From Bacteroidales bacterium (GTDB lineage: Bacteria > Bacteroidota > Bacteroidia > Bacteroidales > VadinHA17), in contig WOYX01000036.1 of the NCBI GenBank assembly GCA_011620595.1, positions 1 to 48,806 on the forward strand: DNA of 48,806 bases, in the 5' to 3' direction. Shown piece by piece: positions 39,069 to 46,969 of this stretch. A program made the position numbers and the translations under genes. The notes below the pieces were generated by a model, which saw only the letters and a list, made by a program, of their open reading frames with translations, searched no databases and was not told the origin of the DNA. The number at the start of each line of letters is the position of its first letter. The stretch's first letter is position 1.

Positions 39069-40700
39069 ATGAAAAAGATTCTCTTTGTTTTTTCAGCTCT
39101 GCTGGTAACCGGGACACTCGTTGCCGGGGGACTCGTCACCAACACCAACCAGAGTGCACGGTACATCAGGCTGCTCAGCCGTAACGCCTCAACCGACGTA
39201 GATGCAGTCTATTATAACCCTGCCGGCCTTACCAGGCTCGCTCCCGGGTTTCACTTCGGGATTAACAACCAAACCATTGGCCAGCGCAGGTCGGTGATGA
39301 CAACCTATCCCTACCTGCATGGAGCCCCCGACAGAGAGTTTGTCGGTACCGTCAGTGCGCCCTTTTATCCGAGTATCTATGCTGCCTACAATACCGGCAG
39401 AATGGCATTCTCACTCGGGTTCAATCCTGTCGGCGGCGGCGGCGGTGCCACCTATGACGAAGGGTTGGCAATGATTGAGATACCCATCTCAGATCTCGTG
39501 CCTCTGCTCGAGCCACAGGGAGCGCAGGACTACCGTCTGGAGACCAACTTCATAGGATCATCCATCTTCTATGGCTTCCAGGGCAACGTATCCTACAAGA
39601 TAAATGACATCCTCTCCGTCTCTGCAGGGGCACGCTATGTGATGGCACGCAACACCTACGAAGGCAAGATGGAAAAAATAGAGCTCAACATGGGCGGCAC
39701 ATGGCTTCCGGCCAGCACAGTATTCACCAATGTGGCTACGCAACTCGCCGGCATCGTGGCCATACCCTCGAATGTTCAGCCCATTATTGACGGTGGCGGT
39801 GGCGACTTCACCCTCGCCCAACTCGAAGGAGCAGGTTACATTGACGCTGTTCAGAGAGCCGGAATTGAGGCCGGTCTTGCTGCCATAGGCGTCCCGTCCG
39901 CCAACATACCGGTAATGACACTCAACCAGATCAGCGGAACCATAACAGGAGCCACGCCTGCACTCAACACACAGATTGCCTCTGCCACTGCCACTTCATC
40001 ACTCATGCAGGACCAGAAGGCTGATGTGCTTCAGACAGGCTCGGGCATAACCCCCATCATCGGCGTCAACCTGACACTCGCAGACATCGTCAACATCGGT
40101 ATCAAATATGAATTTGCCACCAAACTGAGGGTCATCAACGAGACCACCTCTGACTTCACCACCGGCATCGATCCCTCAACGGGAGCCCCGATAACCATGT
40201 TCCCCGACGGCGCCGAAACCATCAATGACATACCAGCCATACTTGCCGTGGGAGTAGAGGTAAGACCAATGGAAAGGTTTATGCTCACCGGGAGCGTCAA
40301 CTACTATTTCGACAAGCCGATCGATTATGACGGCAGTGCCGACAGGGATGTCAACATGATCGACAAGAACTTACTGGAATATGCCTTCGGCCTGGAATTC
40401 GGATTCACGAAGAACATTCTTGCCAGCGTTGCCTATTCCGGCACCAGCACCGGAGTTAACCTGAACTACCAGGATGAACTCAGCTACAGCCTTAACACCA
40501 GCACCTTCGGCGGCGGATTGGGATTCCATATCACCCCGATGATCGACCTGAACCTCGGCGGTATGTATACCATCTACCAGGAGGGAAGCAAGAACACCAG
40601 CCGTCCCATGACCGGTATGAGTTCCCTCAGCGTGCCCTTCACCGAGACTTACAACAAGAATAACTGGATTGTCGCCGTGGGCGTCGACCTTCATTTCTAA
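39069..40700 (+). CDS. FadL/OmpP1 (TodX)-family outer-membrane transport protein
   Basis: Outer-membrane channel of 543 residues for hydrophobic compounds such as long-chain fatty acids. Signal peptide MKKILFVFSALLVTGTLVAG is followed by the family plug and first strand AVYYNPAGLTRLAPGFHFGI. Many amphipathic strands follow to a C-terminal Phe (WIVAVGVDLHF). An insertion of about 100 residues (around 210-315, rich in Ala, Thr, Ile) contains few strands and is probably an external loop. It stands alone, with a strong terminator after it. Confidence 0.92.
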   Translation: MKKILFVFSALLVTGTLVAGGLVTNTNQSARYIRLLSRNASTDVDAVYYNPAGLTRLAPGFHFGINNQTIGQRRSVMTTYPYLHGAPDREFVGTVSAPFYPSIYAAYNTGRMAFSLGFNPVGGGGGATYDEGLAMIEIPISDLVPLLEPQGAQDYRLETNFIGSSIFYGFQGNVSYKINDILSVSAGARYVMARNTYEGKMEKIELNMGGTWLPASTVFTNVATQLAGIVAIPSNVQPIIDGGGGDFTLAQLEGAGYIDAVQRAGIEAGLAAIGVPSANIPVMTLNQISGTITGATPALNTQIASATATSSLMQDQKADVLQTGSGITPIIGVNLTLADIVNIGIKYEFATKLRVINETTSDFTTGIDPSTGAPITMFPDGAETINDIPAILAVGVEVRPMERFMLTGSVNYYFDKPIDYDGSADRDVNMIDKNLLEYAFGLEFGFTKNILASVAYSGTSTGVNLNYQDELSYSLNTSTFGGGLGFHITPMIDLNLGGMYTIYQEGSKNTSRPMTGMSSLSVPFTETYNKNNWIVAVGVDLHF

Positions 40701-40764
40701 GACTGACCAACCTTTGAAAAAAGCAGTCTGCCGGCATAGCTCAGGCAGACGCAGATCACAAGCT

Positions 40765-40794
40765 GAAGAGCCCCATACCGGGGCTCTTCTTTTT
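40765..40794 (+). terminator. Terminator of the FadL-type gene
   Basis: Perfect 10-bp stem (GAAGAGCCCC at 40765-40774, GGGGCTCTTC at 40780-40789), 5-base loop ATACC, then TTTTT. Confidence 0.93.
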
Positions 40795-40949
40795 GGAGCC
40801 GGAGGTGCTTCATCATGTCCGGCTGCCCAGCATCAATCTTTGTTTCCGCGGGACGCTAAGTTACCGCATCATGTCAGACAGGACAGTACCAATCACTTTT
40901 GCTGCCGGACTATTCTTCACCATTCAAAACACCGATTCAGGATCCTCCT

Positions 40950-41636
40950 CTACCTGTAACTGATACCTTCCCCACGCAGGGTCTCAAGATAGAGTCCCAG
41001 GTCGGGAGCCCCGGAACTGATCATCCTCTCATACCACGCCCTGGCATTATCCTGCCTTCCCAGCCGGTGATCGATGAGAATGAGTGCGGTGTATATCGAC
41101 CCCTCAATGCCAATATTGAGGCTGTCAGACTCCGTGAGCAACTGCTCAAAGATGCTGTATGCTGCAGCCTCCTCTCCCTTGTCAACCAGTGCATAAGCCT
41201 CGTCAAGCTTTCTGTTGAGATCACTGTCAGTTACCACACCCCTGAATGAGAGGCAGCCCTCCCCACACTCCTCTATGATGGAAAACCATGACATCACACC
41301 TGTGTGCGGGAAAGTCATCGTAACCGTCACCTTTTCTCCCGGCTTGCTGAAACGGTGGGTGGCCGGGCAATAAGGCAGTCCCTTCAGGCCCGTGAGCCTC
41401 AGCCTCGTCCCGTCAGGCCTGACGATATATGTGTTCCGGTCAATACAAAACCAAGCATTATCAATCTCACTGGTGATGCTGATCTGCACCTCGGTACTGC
41501 CCTCATTGAAGTTTACCCTGACCAGCTCGGCGCTGCGCGGAGACCTGAGCCCGTAGTTGGGATTCAATATGGTCTGCGACGCCGCAGTGACCGTGAAAAG
41601 CACAAGTGCAACAATAATAGGTATCTGTTTAATCAT
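40950..41636 (-). CDS. Secreted protein of unknown function with TPR-like C-terminal region
   Basis: I do not recognise this 228-residue protein. It has a signal peptide (MIKQIPIIVALVLFTVTAAS, cleaved before Q). A beta-rich domain (residues ~35-130) carries three Cys pairs worth noting: Cys in NAWFCIDRN, GLPYCPATH and EECGEGCLSF, which could form disulfides. The last ~95 residues are helical (DLNRKLDEAYALVDKGEEAA, then AYSIFEQLLTESDSL, then DNARAWYERM) and resemble two or three TPR hairpins. The promoter candidate is minus-strand TAACTTTA at 41669-41662. It is divergent from the PhoB-like gene. Confidence 0.75.
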   Translation of the reverse strand: MIKQIPIIVALVLFTVTAASQTILNPNYGLRSPRSAELVRVNFNEGSTEVQISITSEIDNAWFCIDRNTYIVRPDGTRLRLTGLKGLPYCPATHRFSKPGEKVTVTMTFPHTGVMSWFSIIEECGEGCLSFRGVVTDSDLNRKLDEAYALVDKGEEAAAYSIFEQLLTESDSLNIGIEGSIYTALILIDHRLGRQDNARAWYERMISSGAPDLGLYLETLRGEGISYR

Positions 41637-41735
41637 TTATGATCTGATTCAGTATCTGCAGTAAAGTTAATGATTTACAGTAAAAGAGGGTTTGAAACCT
41701 GTATTACCCGAATAAACCAGACAGGTTGTTTGGTT

Positions 41736-41764
41736 TGTAATATATTTGTAACAATTTTGTAACC
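41736..41764 (+). promoter_or_regulatory. Candidate Pho box, three heptamers at 11-bp period
   Basis: TGTAATA at 41736-41742, TGTAACA at 41747-41753 and TGTAACC at 41758-41764, each separated by four A/T bases. A weak -7 box (GAAATTTG) follows at 41785-41792. It lies about 110 bases upstream of the PhoB-like gene and is shared with the PiT permease region. Confidence 0.55.
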
Positions 41765-41871
41765 TGAATGTGATCTATGCCGGCGAAATTTGCCCTCTTG
41801 AATTACCTGACTCTATACTGGTCAGATAAGAAGGCCTGCAGGGATCTGAAAAATGTTCTGAAAATCACATT

Positions 41872-42552
41872 ATGACGAACGATAGGAGAAGAATACTTGC
41901 TGTGGACGATGAGGAGGATATCCTCGAGATCCTGTCGTTCAACCTATCAGGTGAAGGCTATAAGGTTGACACATGCATCTCCGCCGAGGAAGCACTGCGA
42001 AAAGACCTCTCCGGCTACGACCTCTTTCTGCTTGATGTTATGTTGGGTCCGATTTCCGGCTTCAAGCTTGCCGAAAAGATAAGGAAGGAGCTGGCACTTA
42101 CCACCCCTGTCATATTCCTTACGGCCCGGGATTCGGAGAACGACAGGATCACGGGATTCAACCTGGGAGCCGACGACTATCTTGCAAAACCATTCAGCAT
42201 CAGGGAGCTGAGCGCCAGGGTAAAGGCTATCCTGCGCAGGTCGTCACCTGAACAGGTGACCATGGCGACTGTTGCAGGGGACTTTACCGTTGATACGGCC
42301 AACAAGCTGATATATTCAGAAAGTGTTCCTCTTGAGCTTACCAGGAAAGAGTATGAGATTCTTGCCCTCTTCATCTGCAATGCCGGAAAAATATTTTCAA
42401 GGAATGATATTCTTTCAAAGGTGTGGGGTGATGAGGTGATCGTCACCGTCCGTACTGTAGATGTCACAATAGCCCGCATCAGGAAGAAGATGGGAGAAAA
42501 GGGCAACATGATAAAAAACAAATCGGGATACGGTTACTATTTCGGTGACTGA
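41872..42552 (+). CDS. OmpR/PhoB-family response regulator
   Basis: Two-domain regulator of 226 residues. Receiver: acidic pocket VDDEED (residues 11-16), phospho-acceptor Asp55 in LFLLDVMLGP, Thr in FLTARDSEND and Lys in DDYLAKPFS. The winged-helix output domain covers ~130-225 (ELTRKEYEILALFICNAG, FSRNDILSKVWGD, VRTVDVTIARIRKKMG, GYGYYFGD). It is followed 12 bases later by a sensor kinase. It is probably the phosphate regulator PhoB because of the shared direct repeats upstream of itself and of a phosphate permease, but the protein sequence alone does not prove this. Confidence 0.9.
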   Translation: MTNDRRRILAVDDEEDILEILSFNLSGEGYKVDTCISAEEALRKDLSGYDLFLLDVMLGPISGFKLAEKIRKELALTTPVIFLTARDSENDRITGFNLGADDYLAKPFSIRELSARVKAILRRSSPEQVTMATVAGDFTVDTANKLIYSESVPLELTRKEYEILALFICNAGKIFSRNDILSKVWGDEVIVTVRTVDVTIARIRKKMGEKGNMIKNKSGYGYYFGD

Positions 42553-42564
42553 AGAGAAAACCGC

Positions 42565-44325
42565 ATGAGAGAGAGCAAGAGTTACAGACACCGGCTGTTC
42601 CTGTACTATTTCAGCATTTTCCTTCTGTTTTCCGTCGCTGTCCTCGCCTTTCAGTACTACCGCGAAAAGAAGATCAGGATCGATGCTCTCGACAACCGGC
42701 TGAATGACATGGTCCAGCTTGTCGACAACTATGTTAGGGCCCATTCGCTTACTGAGACCGGTGATTTCAGGCTGATAGACTCCATCCTCAACCTCATACC
42801 CATTCCTGACCTTCGCATAACAGTGATTGCCGTTGACGGCAGGGTGCTGTACGACAGCTCAGTGGAGGACTGGTCAGGCATGGACAACCACCTGGGAAGG
42901 CCCGAGGTAAGCAAGTCGCTCAATGCACCCTACGCAACTGCCATCCGGAAATCGGATTCTACTGGCAAGAGCTACTACTACCTTTCAAGATACTACGGTG
43001 ACTATTATATCAGGCTTGCCGAGGAGTACAACCTCCGTATCCAGGGGTTCCTTAAGCTTGAGACAGGCTTTCTGCCCTTCATTATCGTGATCTTCGTGGC
43101 TATATGGGCTCTTCTGCTGCTGGTCACGGGTCGGATGAGCAGGGGTATCACCATGCTGCGCGACTTCGCCGCCAGGGTGAGGCGGGGCGAAGGCAATGAC
43201 CCCACCGTCGTTTTCCCGAAGAACGAGATAGGCGAGACCGGCAAGGAGATAGTCAGGATATACAACAACCTGGCAAGAAATACTTCAGAGCTTGAGCTGC
43301 AGAAGGAGAAGCTCTTCAGGCATCTTGACGTGCTGAACGAAGGCGTGGCTTTTTTCTCCGCCGACAGGAAACTGACTCTCTCCAACAGCCACTTCATGGA
43401 GTTTCTCAATGCCGTCACAGGCGATGAGTCGATCCAGCCTGAGGCCTTCCTTGACCATCCCCTTTTTGAAGGCATACGCTCATTCATTGAGGAGCATCAG
43501 CAGGATGCTGCAAAGAGGTCTGACACGCCCTCAACAGAGCAACGCATTGAGAAGTCCGGGCGGTATTTCGGTATCAGGTGCATACTTTTCCACGATGACA
43601 GCTTCGAGATACTGCTGACAGACATCACCCGCACCGAGCACAGCAAGACCATGAGGCAGCAGATGACATCCAACATAGCCCATGAGCTCAAGACCCCCAT
43701 CTCCTCCGTCAGGGGATACCTTGAGACACTGATGGTCAACAATGACCTGAGTGAGGAGAAAAAGAGATATTTTCTTGAGAAGGCTATGGCACAGTCGACA
43801 CGCCTCACAGACCTGATAACTGATATAGTCACTCTCAACAAGCTTGACGAGACAGGGGGCAGCTTCACCTTTGAGAAGGTTGACCTTGCAGAAGTGCTAA
43901 AAGATGTGCACGACATCCTTCTGACGGTCATCAACAATAAGAACATCACTGTAGAGGTTGACATCCCTGCCGGCACTGTAATCAACGCCAACAGATCGTT
44001 AATAGTCTCCGTCTTTCAGAACCTGATGGAGAACGCCGTCTCCTATGCCGGTGAGAACATCACCATCACTGTCAGGAGTATCAGCTCAGACCCGGGTTAC
44101 CGCACCATCTCCTTCGCTGACAACGGTATCGGCATTCCGCCTGAGCACCAGCCACGTATCTTCGAAAGATTCTACAGGATCGACGACGGCCGTTCACGGA
44201 AGAGCGGCGGCACCGGACTGGGACTCTCGATTGTCAAAAACGCCGTGCTGCTGCACCGGGGAGAGATATCTGTCAGGACACGAGCCGGCGGAGGCACCGA
44301 GTTCATCATCACCCTGCCGGAATAG
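42565..44325 (+). CDS. Sensor histidine kinase, PhoR-like
   Basis: Membrane histidine kinase of 586 residues. TM1 lies near residues 12-30; a periplasmic region of ~135 residues follows (LNLIPIPDLRITVIAVDGRV, DSSVEDWSGMDNH, PAS/Cache-like), then TM2 near 170-190 and a HAMP segment. A PAS-like region runs to about 350. The phospho-acceptor is His in SNIAHELKTPISSVRGYLET (about residue 374). The ATPase has N box LMENAVSYAG, G1 DNGIGIPPEH, F box FERFYRIDDGRSR and G2 GGTGLGLSIVK. It pairs with the PhoB-like regulator; the architecture (long periplasmic domain, PAS) fits Gram-positive-style PhoR. Confidence 0.92.
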   Translation: MRESKSYRHRLFLYYFSIFLLFSVAVLAFQYYREKKIRIDALDNRLNDMVQLVDNYVRAHSLTETGDFRLIDSILNLIPIPDLRITVIAVDGRVLYDSSVEDWSGMDNHLGRPEVSKSLNAPYATAIRKSDSTGKSYYYLSRYYGDYYIRLAEEYNLRIQGFLKLETGFLPFIIVIFVAIWALLLLVTGRMSRGITMLRDFAARVRRGEGNDPTVVFPKNEIGETGKEIVRIYNNLARNTSELELQKEKLFRHLDVLNEGVAFFSADRKLTLSNSHFMEFLNAVTGDESIQPEAFLDHPLFEGIRSFIEEHQQDAAKRSDTPSTEQRIEKSGRYFGIRCILFHDDSFEILLTDITRTEHSKTMRQQMTSNIAHELKTPISSVRGYLETLMVNNDLSEEKKRYFLEKAMAQSTRLTDLITDIVTLNKLDETGGSFTFEKVDLAEVLKDVHDILLTVINNKNITVEVDIPAGTVINANRSLIVSVFQNLMENAVSYAGENITITVRSISSDPGYRTISFADNGIGIPPEHQPRIFERFYRIDDGRSRKSGGTGLGLSIVKNAVLLHRGEISVRTRAGGGTEFIITLPE

Positions 44326-44387
44326 CTTGTCTGCCGCTGCAGTGGGCCTCGACAACTACGATTCAGCCAATGTTGGCAAAAAATGGC

Positions 44388-44395
44388 TATTTTTG
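44388..44395 (+). promoter_or_regulatory. Candidate -7 box of the alpha/beta hydrolase gene (TATTTTTG)
   Basis: Exact TAnnTTTG match, 34 bases before the ATG at 44430. It supports this start over the earlier in-frame ATG at 44370. Confidence 0.5.
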
Positions 44396-44429
44396 GAGAC
44401 CGCTCTTAAACAATAAAGATTTGCTCCCG

Positions 44430-45851
44430 ATGAAAAGATCAATAGTTGTTTTGCTTGTACTTGCTTTTGCTGCTACAGCAGCGGTCAGCCAGAGATCCCT
44501 GAAAGATATCGAAGGCACCTGGGTTGGCACTCTCAGCATCCCTGCAGGTGACCTGCGGCTGGTGTTCCACTTCGAGATGACAGAAGCAGATACCATAAAA
44601 GGGACCCTTGACTCACCCGACCAGGGGGCCGTGGGAATCCCCATGGGCAGAGTCACATTTGAGGGTGACACCCTCGTAGCCCGTGCACCGATGATACGGG
44701 GCGAATACAGGGGGTTGCCTGTGGGCGACACTCTTCTCACCGGCAGGCTGATCCAGATGGGAGCCAGCATAGAACTCAACATGAAAAATGAGGCAGCACC
44801 TGTGGTTGAATATAAGCGTCCGCAGACGCCGGAGCCCCCCTACCATTACATGGAGGAGGAGGTCACCTTCCGCAATGCCGTTGAAAACTTCGACCTGGCA
44901 GGCACACTTACACTGCCGGAGGGCAAAGGGCCCTTCCCGGCCGTAGTGCTTATCACAGGCTCGGGCGCTCAGGATCGTGATGAGACCATCTTCTACCACA
45001 AACCGTTCCATGTCATCGCCGACTATCTGACGCGCAACGGCATCGCCGTGCTCAGGTATGATGACAGGGGCATCGGCAAATCAAAGGGGAGGATGAACGA
45101 TGCAACCACCATGACTCTCGCCGACGATGCCGAGGCAGCAGTGACGTACCTGCTGCAACGCCCGGAGATCGACCGCCGTAAGATAGGTCTTGCAGGCCAT
45201 AGCGAAGGAGGAATTATAGCCCCGATAGTGGCATCACGCAACAGCAACATTGCATTCATTGTATCACTTGCAGGACCCGGAGTACGCGGATCTGAAATTA
45301 TGATGAGACAGGCACGGGACATATATTCGGCCTCAGGCATGGACGAAGCGGAGATCGAAGAGACCCTTGCCGTAAACAGTCACCTTTTCAAGATGGCCGT
45401 GGAGGAACCGGACCAGCGCCAGTTTGCAAAGGATGCAATGGAGTGGTACAGCGGTGAGCTCGATAAACAGGGACTGAGTCCGGACCAGCAGAAGGAGAAG
45501 ATGGCAGCCTTCACTCAGGGACTGGCCTCTGTCAATAACCCATGGATGAGATACTTCATTGAGGCTGACCCGGCTCCGTTCTGGTCACAGGTAAAATGCC
45601 CGGTGCTGGCTCTCAACGGGGAGAAGGACCTGCAGGTCAACCATGAACAGAACCTGCCGGCCATCAGGCAGGCCCTGAAGAAAGGCGGCAACCGCAAGGT
45701 GAAGACGGTAGCCATGCCCGGCCTCAACCATCTCTTCCAGCATGCCGGGACAGGCTCACCTGAGGAGTATATAAAGATCGAAGAGACCTTTGCCCCTGAG
45801 GCGCTGGAGATCATGACTTCCTGGATCAAAAAGACAATGAAGATGAAATGA
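44430..45851 (+). CDS. Secreted alpha/beta hydrolase
   Basis: Exported serine hydrolase of 473 residues. ATG 44430 is used because it opens the signal peptide MKRSIVVLLVLAFAATAAVS; the frame itself starts at 44370. An N-terminal domain of about 100 residues (IEGTWVGTLSIPAGDLRLVF...) resembles the lipocalin-like or DUF3887-type modules often fused to these enzymes. The hydrolase domain begins near 130: LITGSGAQDRDET (oxyanion region), YDDRGIGKSKG, nucleophile Ser in GLAGHSEGGIIAP, an Asp near LNGEKDLQV and His in MPGLNHLFQHA. Substrate unknown; relatives include esterases and prolyl peptidases. Confidence 0.88.
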   Translation: MKRSIVVLLVLAFAATAAVSQRSLKDIEGTWVGTLSIPAGDLRLVFHFEMTEADTIKGTLDSPDQGAVGIPMGRVTFEGDTLVARAPMIRGEYRGLPVGDTLLTGRLIQMGASIELNMKNEAAPVVEYKRPQTPEPPYHYMEEEVTFRNAVENFDLAGTLTLPEGKGPFPAVVLITGSGAQDRDETIFYHKPFHVIADYLTRNGIAVLRYDDRGIGKSKGRMNDATTMTLADDAEAAVTYLLQRPEIDRRKIGLAGHSEGGIIAPIVASRNSNIAFIVSLAGPGVRGSEIMMRQARDIYSASGMDEAEIEETLAVNSHLFKMAVEEPDQRQFAKDAMEWYSGELDKQGLSPDQQKEKMAAFTQGLASVNNPWMRYFIEADPAPFWSQVKCPVLALNGEKDLQVNHEQNLPAIRQALKKGGNRKVKTVAMPGLNHLFQHAGTGSPEEYIKIEETFAPEALEIMTSWIKKTMKMK

Positions 45852-45852
45852 G

Positions 45853-45934
45853 TCGAAAGTCCTTAAAGTCTAAAGTCTGTAAAGTCTAAGGTCTGTAAAG
45901 TCTAAAGTCCTTAAAGTCTAAAGTCCTTAAAGTC
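45853..45934. repeat. Heptamer-based repeat TAAAGTC
   Basis: About ten copies of TAAAGTC or close variants, some separated by one or two extra bases (CT, TG). It lies between the convergent hydrolase and MutT genes and is non-coding. Confidence 0.85.
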
Positions 45935-45967
45935 GGTTATTCTATTAACCTAAGTTGCTTGTAATCA

Positions 45968-46000
45968 AATTCTTAATTCTTAATTCTTAATTCTTAATTC
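45968..46000. repeat. Heptamer repeat AATTCTT x4.7
   Basis: Four perfect head-to-tail AATTCTT units plus AATTC, just before the 3' end of the MutT gene. Confidence 0.9.
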
Positions 46001-46006
46001 CCTTCA

Positions 46007-46447
46007 CTACTGCCCAGTCTGTGAATCACCTTCCGTCGGGCTTTCACTCCTGGCATCTGCCGTAAGCTGTGCCACATACTGCTGTGCAACAAAGATATCC
46101 GCTGCTGTCATGTCTAGCATGGCCAGCTCTTCGGGCTTCATCCAGCGATAGTCATCATGTTCCCGTAACTCCGGCTTTGAAGCCAGCGTCTCGCACAGGA
46201 AGGGTATAAGGCGGATCTCCCTGTCGCCGTAATGGTGCTCTACAGGATCCAGGGAGCCGGTAATAATAATGCATATTCCCAGCTCCTCGTCTATCTCCCT
46301 GACAATGCAATCCTCATGATCCTCTCCCTCCCGGGTCTTTCCCCCCGGAAACTCCCACTTGCCGGCATTGCTCATACCCTGGCCGCGCCGCATTGCCAGC
46401 ACCAGTCCGTCTTCATTGCGAATCAGGGCACATGTCACGTCAATCAT
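46007..46447 (-). CDS. MutT-like NUDIX hydrolase
   Basis: NUDIX enzyme of 146 residues, probably removing oxidised nucleotides such as 8-oxo-dGTP, as in MutT. The NUDIX box is complete: GKTREGEDHEDCIVREIDEELGI is split as GKTREGE...REIDEELGI over residues 36-58. The N terminus (DVTCALIRNEDGLVLAMRRG) and KWEFPGGK are MutT-like, as is HHYGDREIRLIPFLC. The C-terminal 20 residues are polar and poorly conserved. The start overlaps the HsdR_N gene stop by four bases (ATGA), so the two form an operon. Confidence 0.92.
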   Translation of the reverse strand: MIDVTCALIRNEDGLVLAMRRGQGMSNAGKWEFPGGKTREGEDHEDCIVREIDEELGICIIITGSLDPVEHHYGDREIRLIPFLCETLASKPELREHDDYRWMKPEELAMLDMTAADIFVAQQYVAQLTADARSESPTEGDSQTGQ

Positions 46448-46908
46448 GGCTCTGTTCGTGTAATAGTTTCATAATCAGGGATATGATCGAGCAGATCAAA
46501 ACTGTGTGCCGCGGTGTCTATCTTCCCGGCAAAGTGGGTTATGCCGTTGGTGACCACCAGGTATCTGACCCCGTAATTGAAGTTGTAGTTTATGACCTGG
46601 TCAAACACCTCCTGGGTGATCTTCACCTCAGGAGCCTTGCATTCAACTATCATCACCGGTTCTCCGGTGCGGTCATGAACCAGTATATCGGCCCGGCGGA
46701 GCATCGAGTGAAGTCTGAATCCCACTTCGATGCCTATCAGTCCCGGCGGATAGTCGAGGTATTGTACCAGGTAGTTGACAAAATGCTGTCTCACCCACTC
46801 CTCGGGTGTAAGGGTCACATACTTCTTCCGCAGGGGGTCATAGATGGCCTTTTCTCCCGGACCCTCTTTTATGCGCAATGAACACGGGGGCAGTTTCAGC
46901 GGTTTCAA
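46444..46908 (-). CDS. HsdR_N-domain protein (stand-alone PD-(D/E)XK fold)
   Basis: Protein of 154 residues matching the N-terminal domain of type I restriction endonuclease subunits (HSDR_N_2). The PD-(D/E)XK core is visible as RRADILVHDRTGEPVMIVECKAP (Asp then ECK) with a nearby Glu in IGIEVGF. The rest of HsdR (helicase) is absent and no HsdM/HsdS is present, so it is not a restriction enzyme. Start is TTG at 46908 (MKPLKLPPCSLRI). Such stand-alone genes are widespread in Bacteroidota beside holA and amn. The function is unknown, perhaps DNA repair or processing. Confidence 0.82.
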   Translation of the reverse strand: MKPLKLPPCSLRIKEGPGEKAIYDPLRKKYVTLTPEEWVRQHFVNYLVQYLDYPPGLIGIEVGFRLHSMLRRADILVHDRTGEPVMIVECKAPEVKITQEVFDQVINYNFNYGVRYLVVTNGITHFAGKIDTAAHSFDLLDHIPDYETITRTEP

Positions 46909-46925
46909 CTTAATTTGTATTTTTG
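46894..46925 (+). promoter_or_regulatory. Candidate amn-holA promoter (TTTC-N20-TATTTTTG)
   Basis: TTTC at 46894-46897 and TATTTTTG at 46918-46925, spaced by 20 bases, 44 bases before the amn ATG. Confidence 0.55.
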
Positions 46926-46941
46926 GTAACCCTTAGAAGGG

Positions 46942-46949
46942 CAAATATA
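46942..46949 (-). promoter_or_regulatory. Candidate -7 box of HsdR_N-mutT promoter (TATATTTG)
   Basis: Minus-strand exact TAnnTTTG match, 33 bases before the TTG start at 46908. Together with the plus-strand box it makes a compact divergent promoter region. Confidence 0.55.
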
Positions 46950-46969
46950 AACAAACAGCACCGGAGATC

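Noticed and set aside
40731-40760. GCCGGCATAGCTCAGGCAG resembling a tRNA 5' half
   Set aside because: No anticodon arm, T-loop or acceptor pairing follows; the next bases form the FadL gene terminator.
46444-46908. Type I restriction-modification system
   Set aside because: Only an HsdR N-terminal-like domain is present; no helicase part, methylase or specificity gene.
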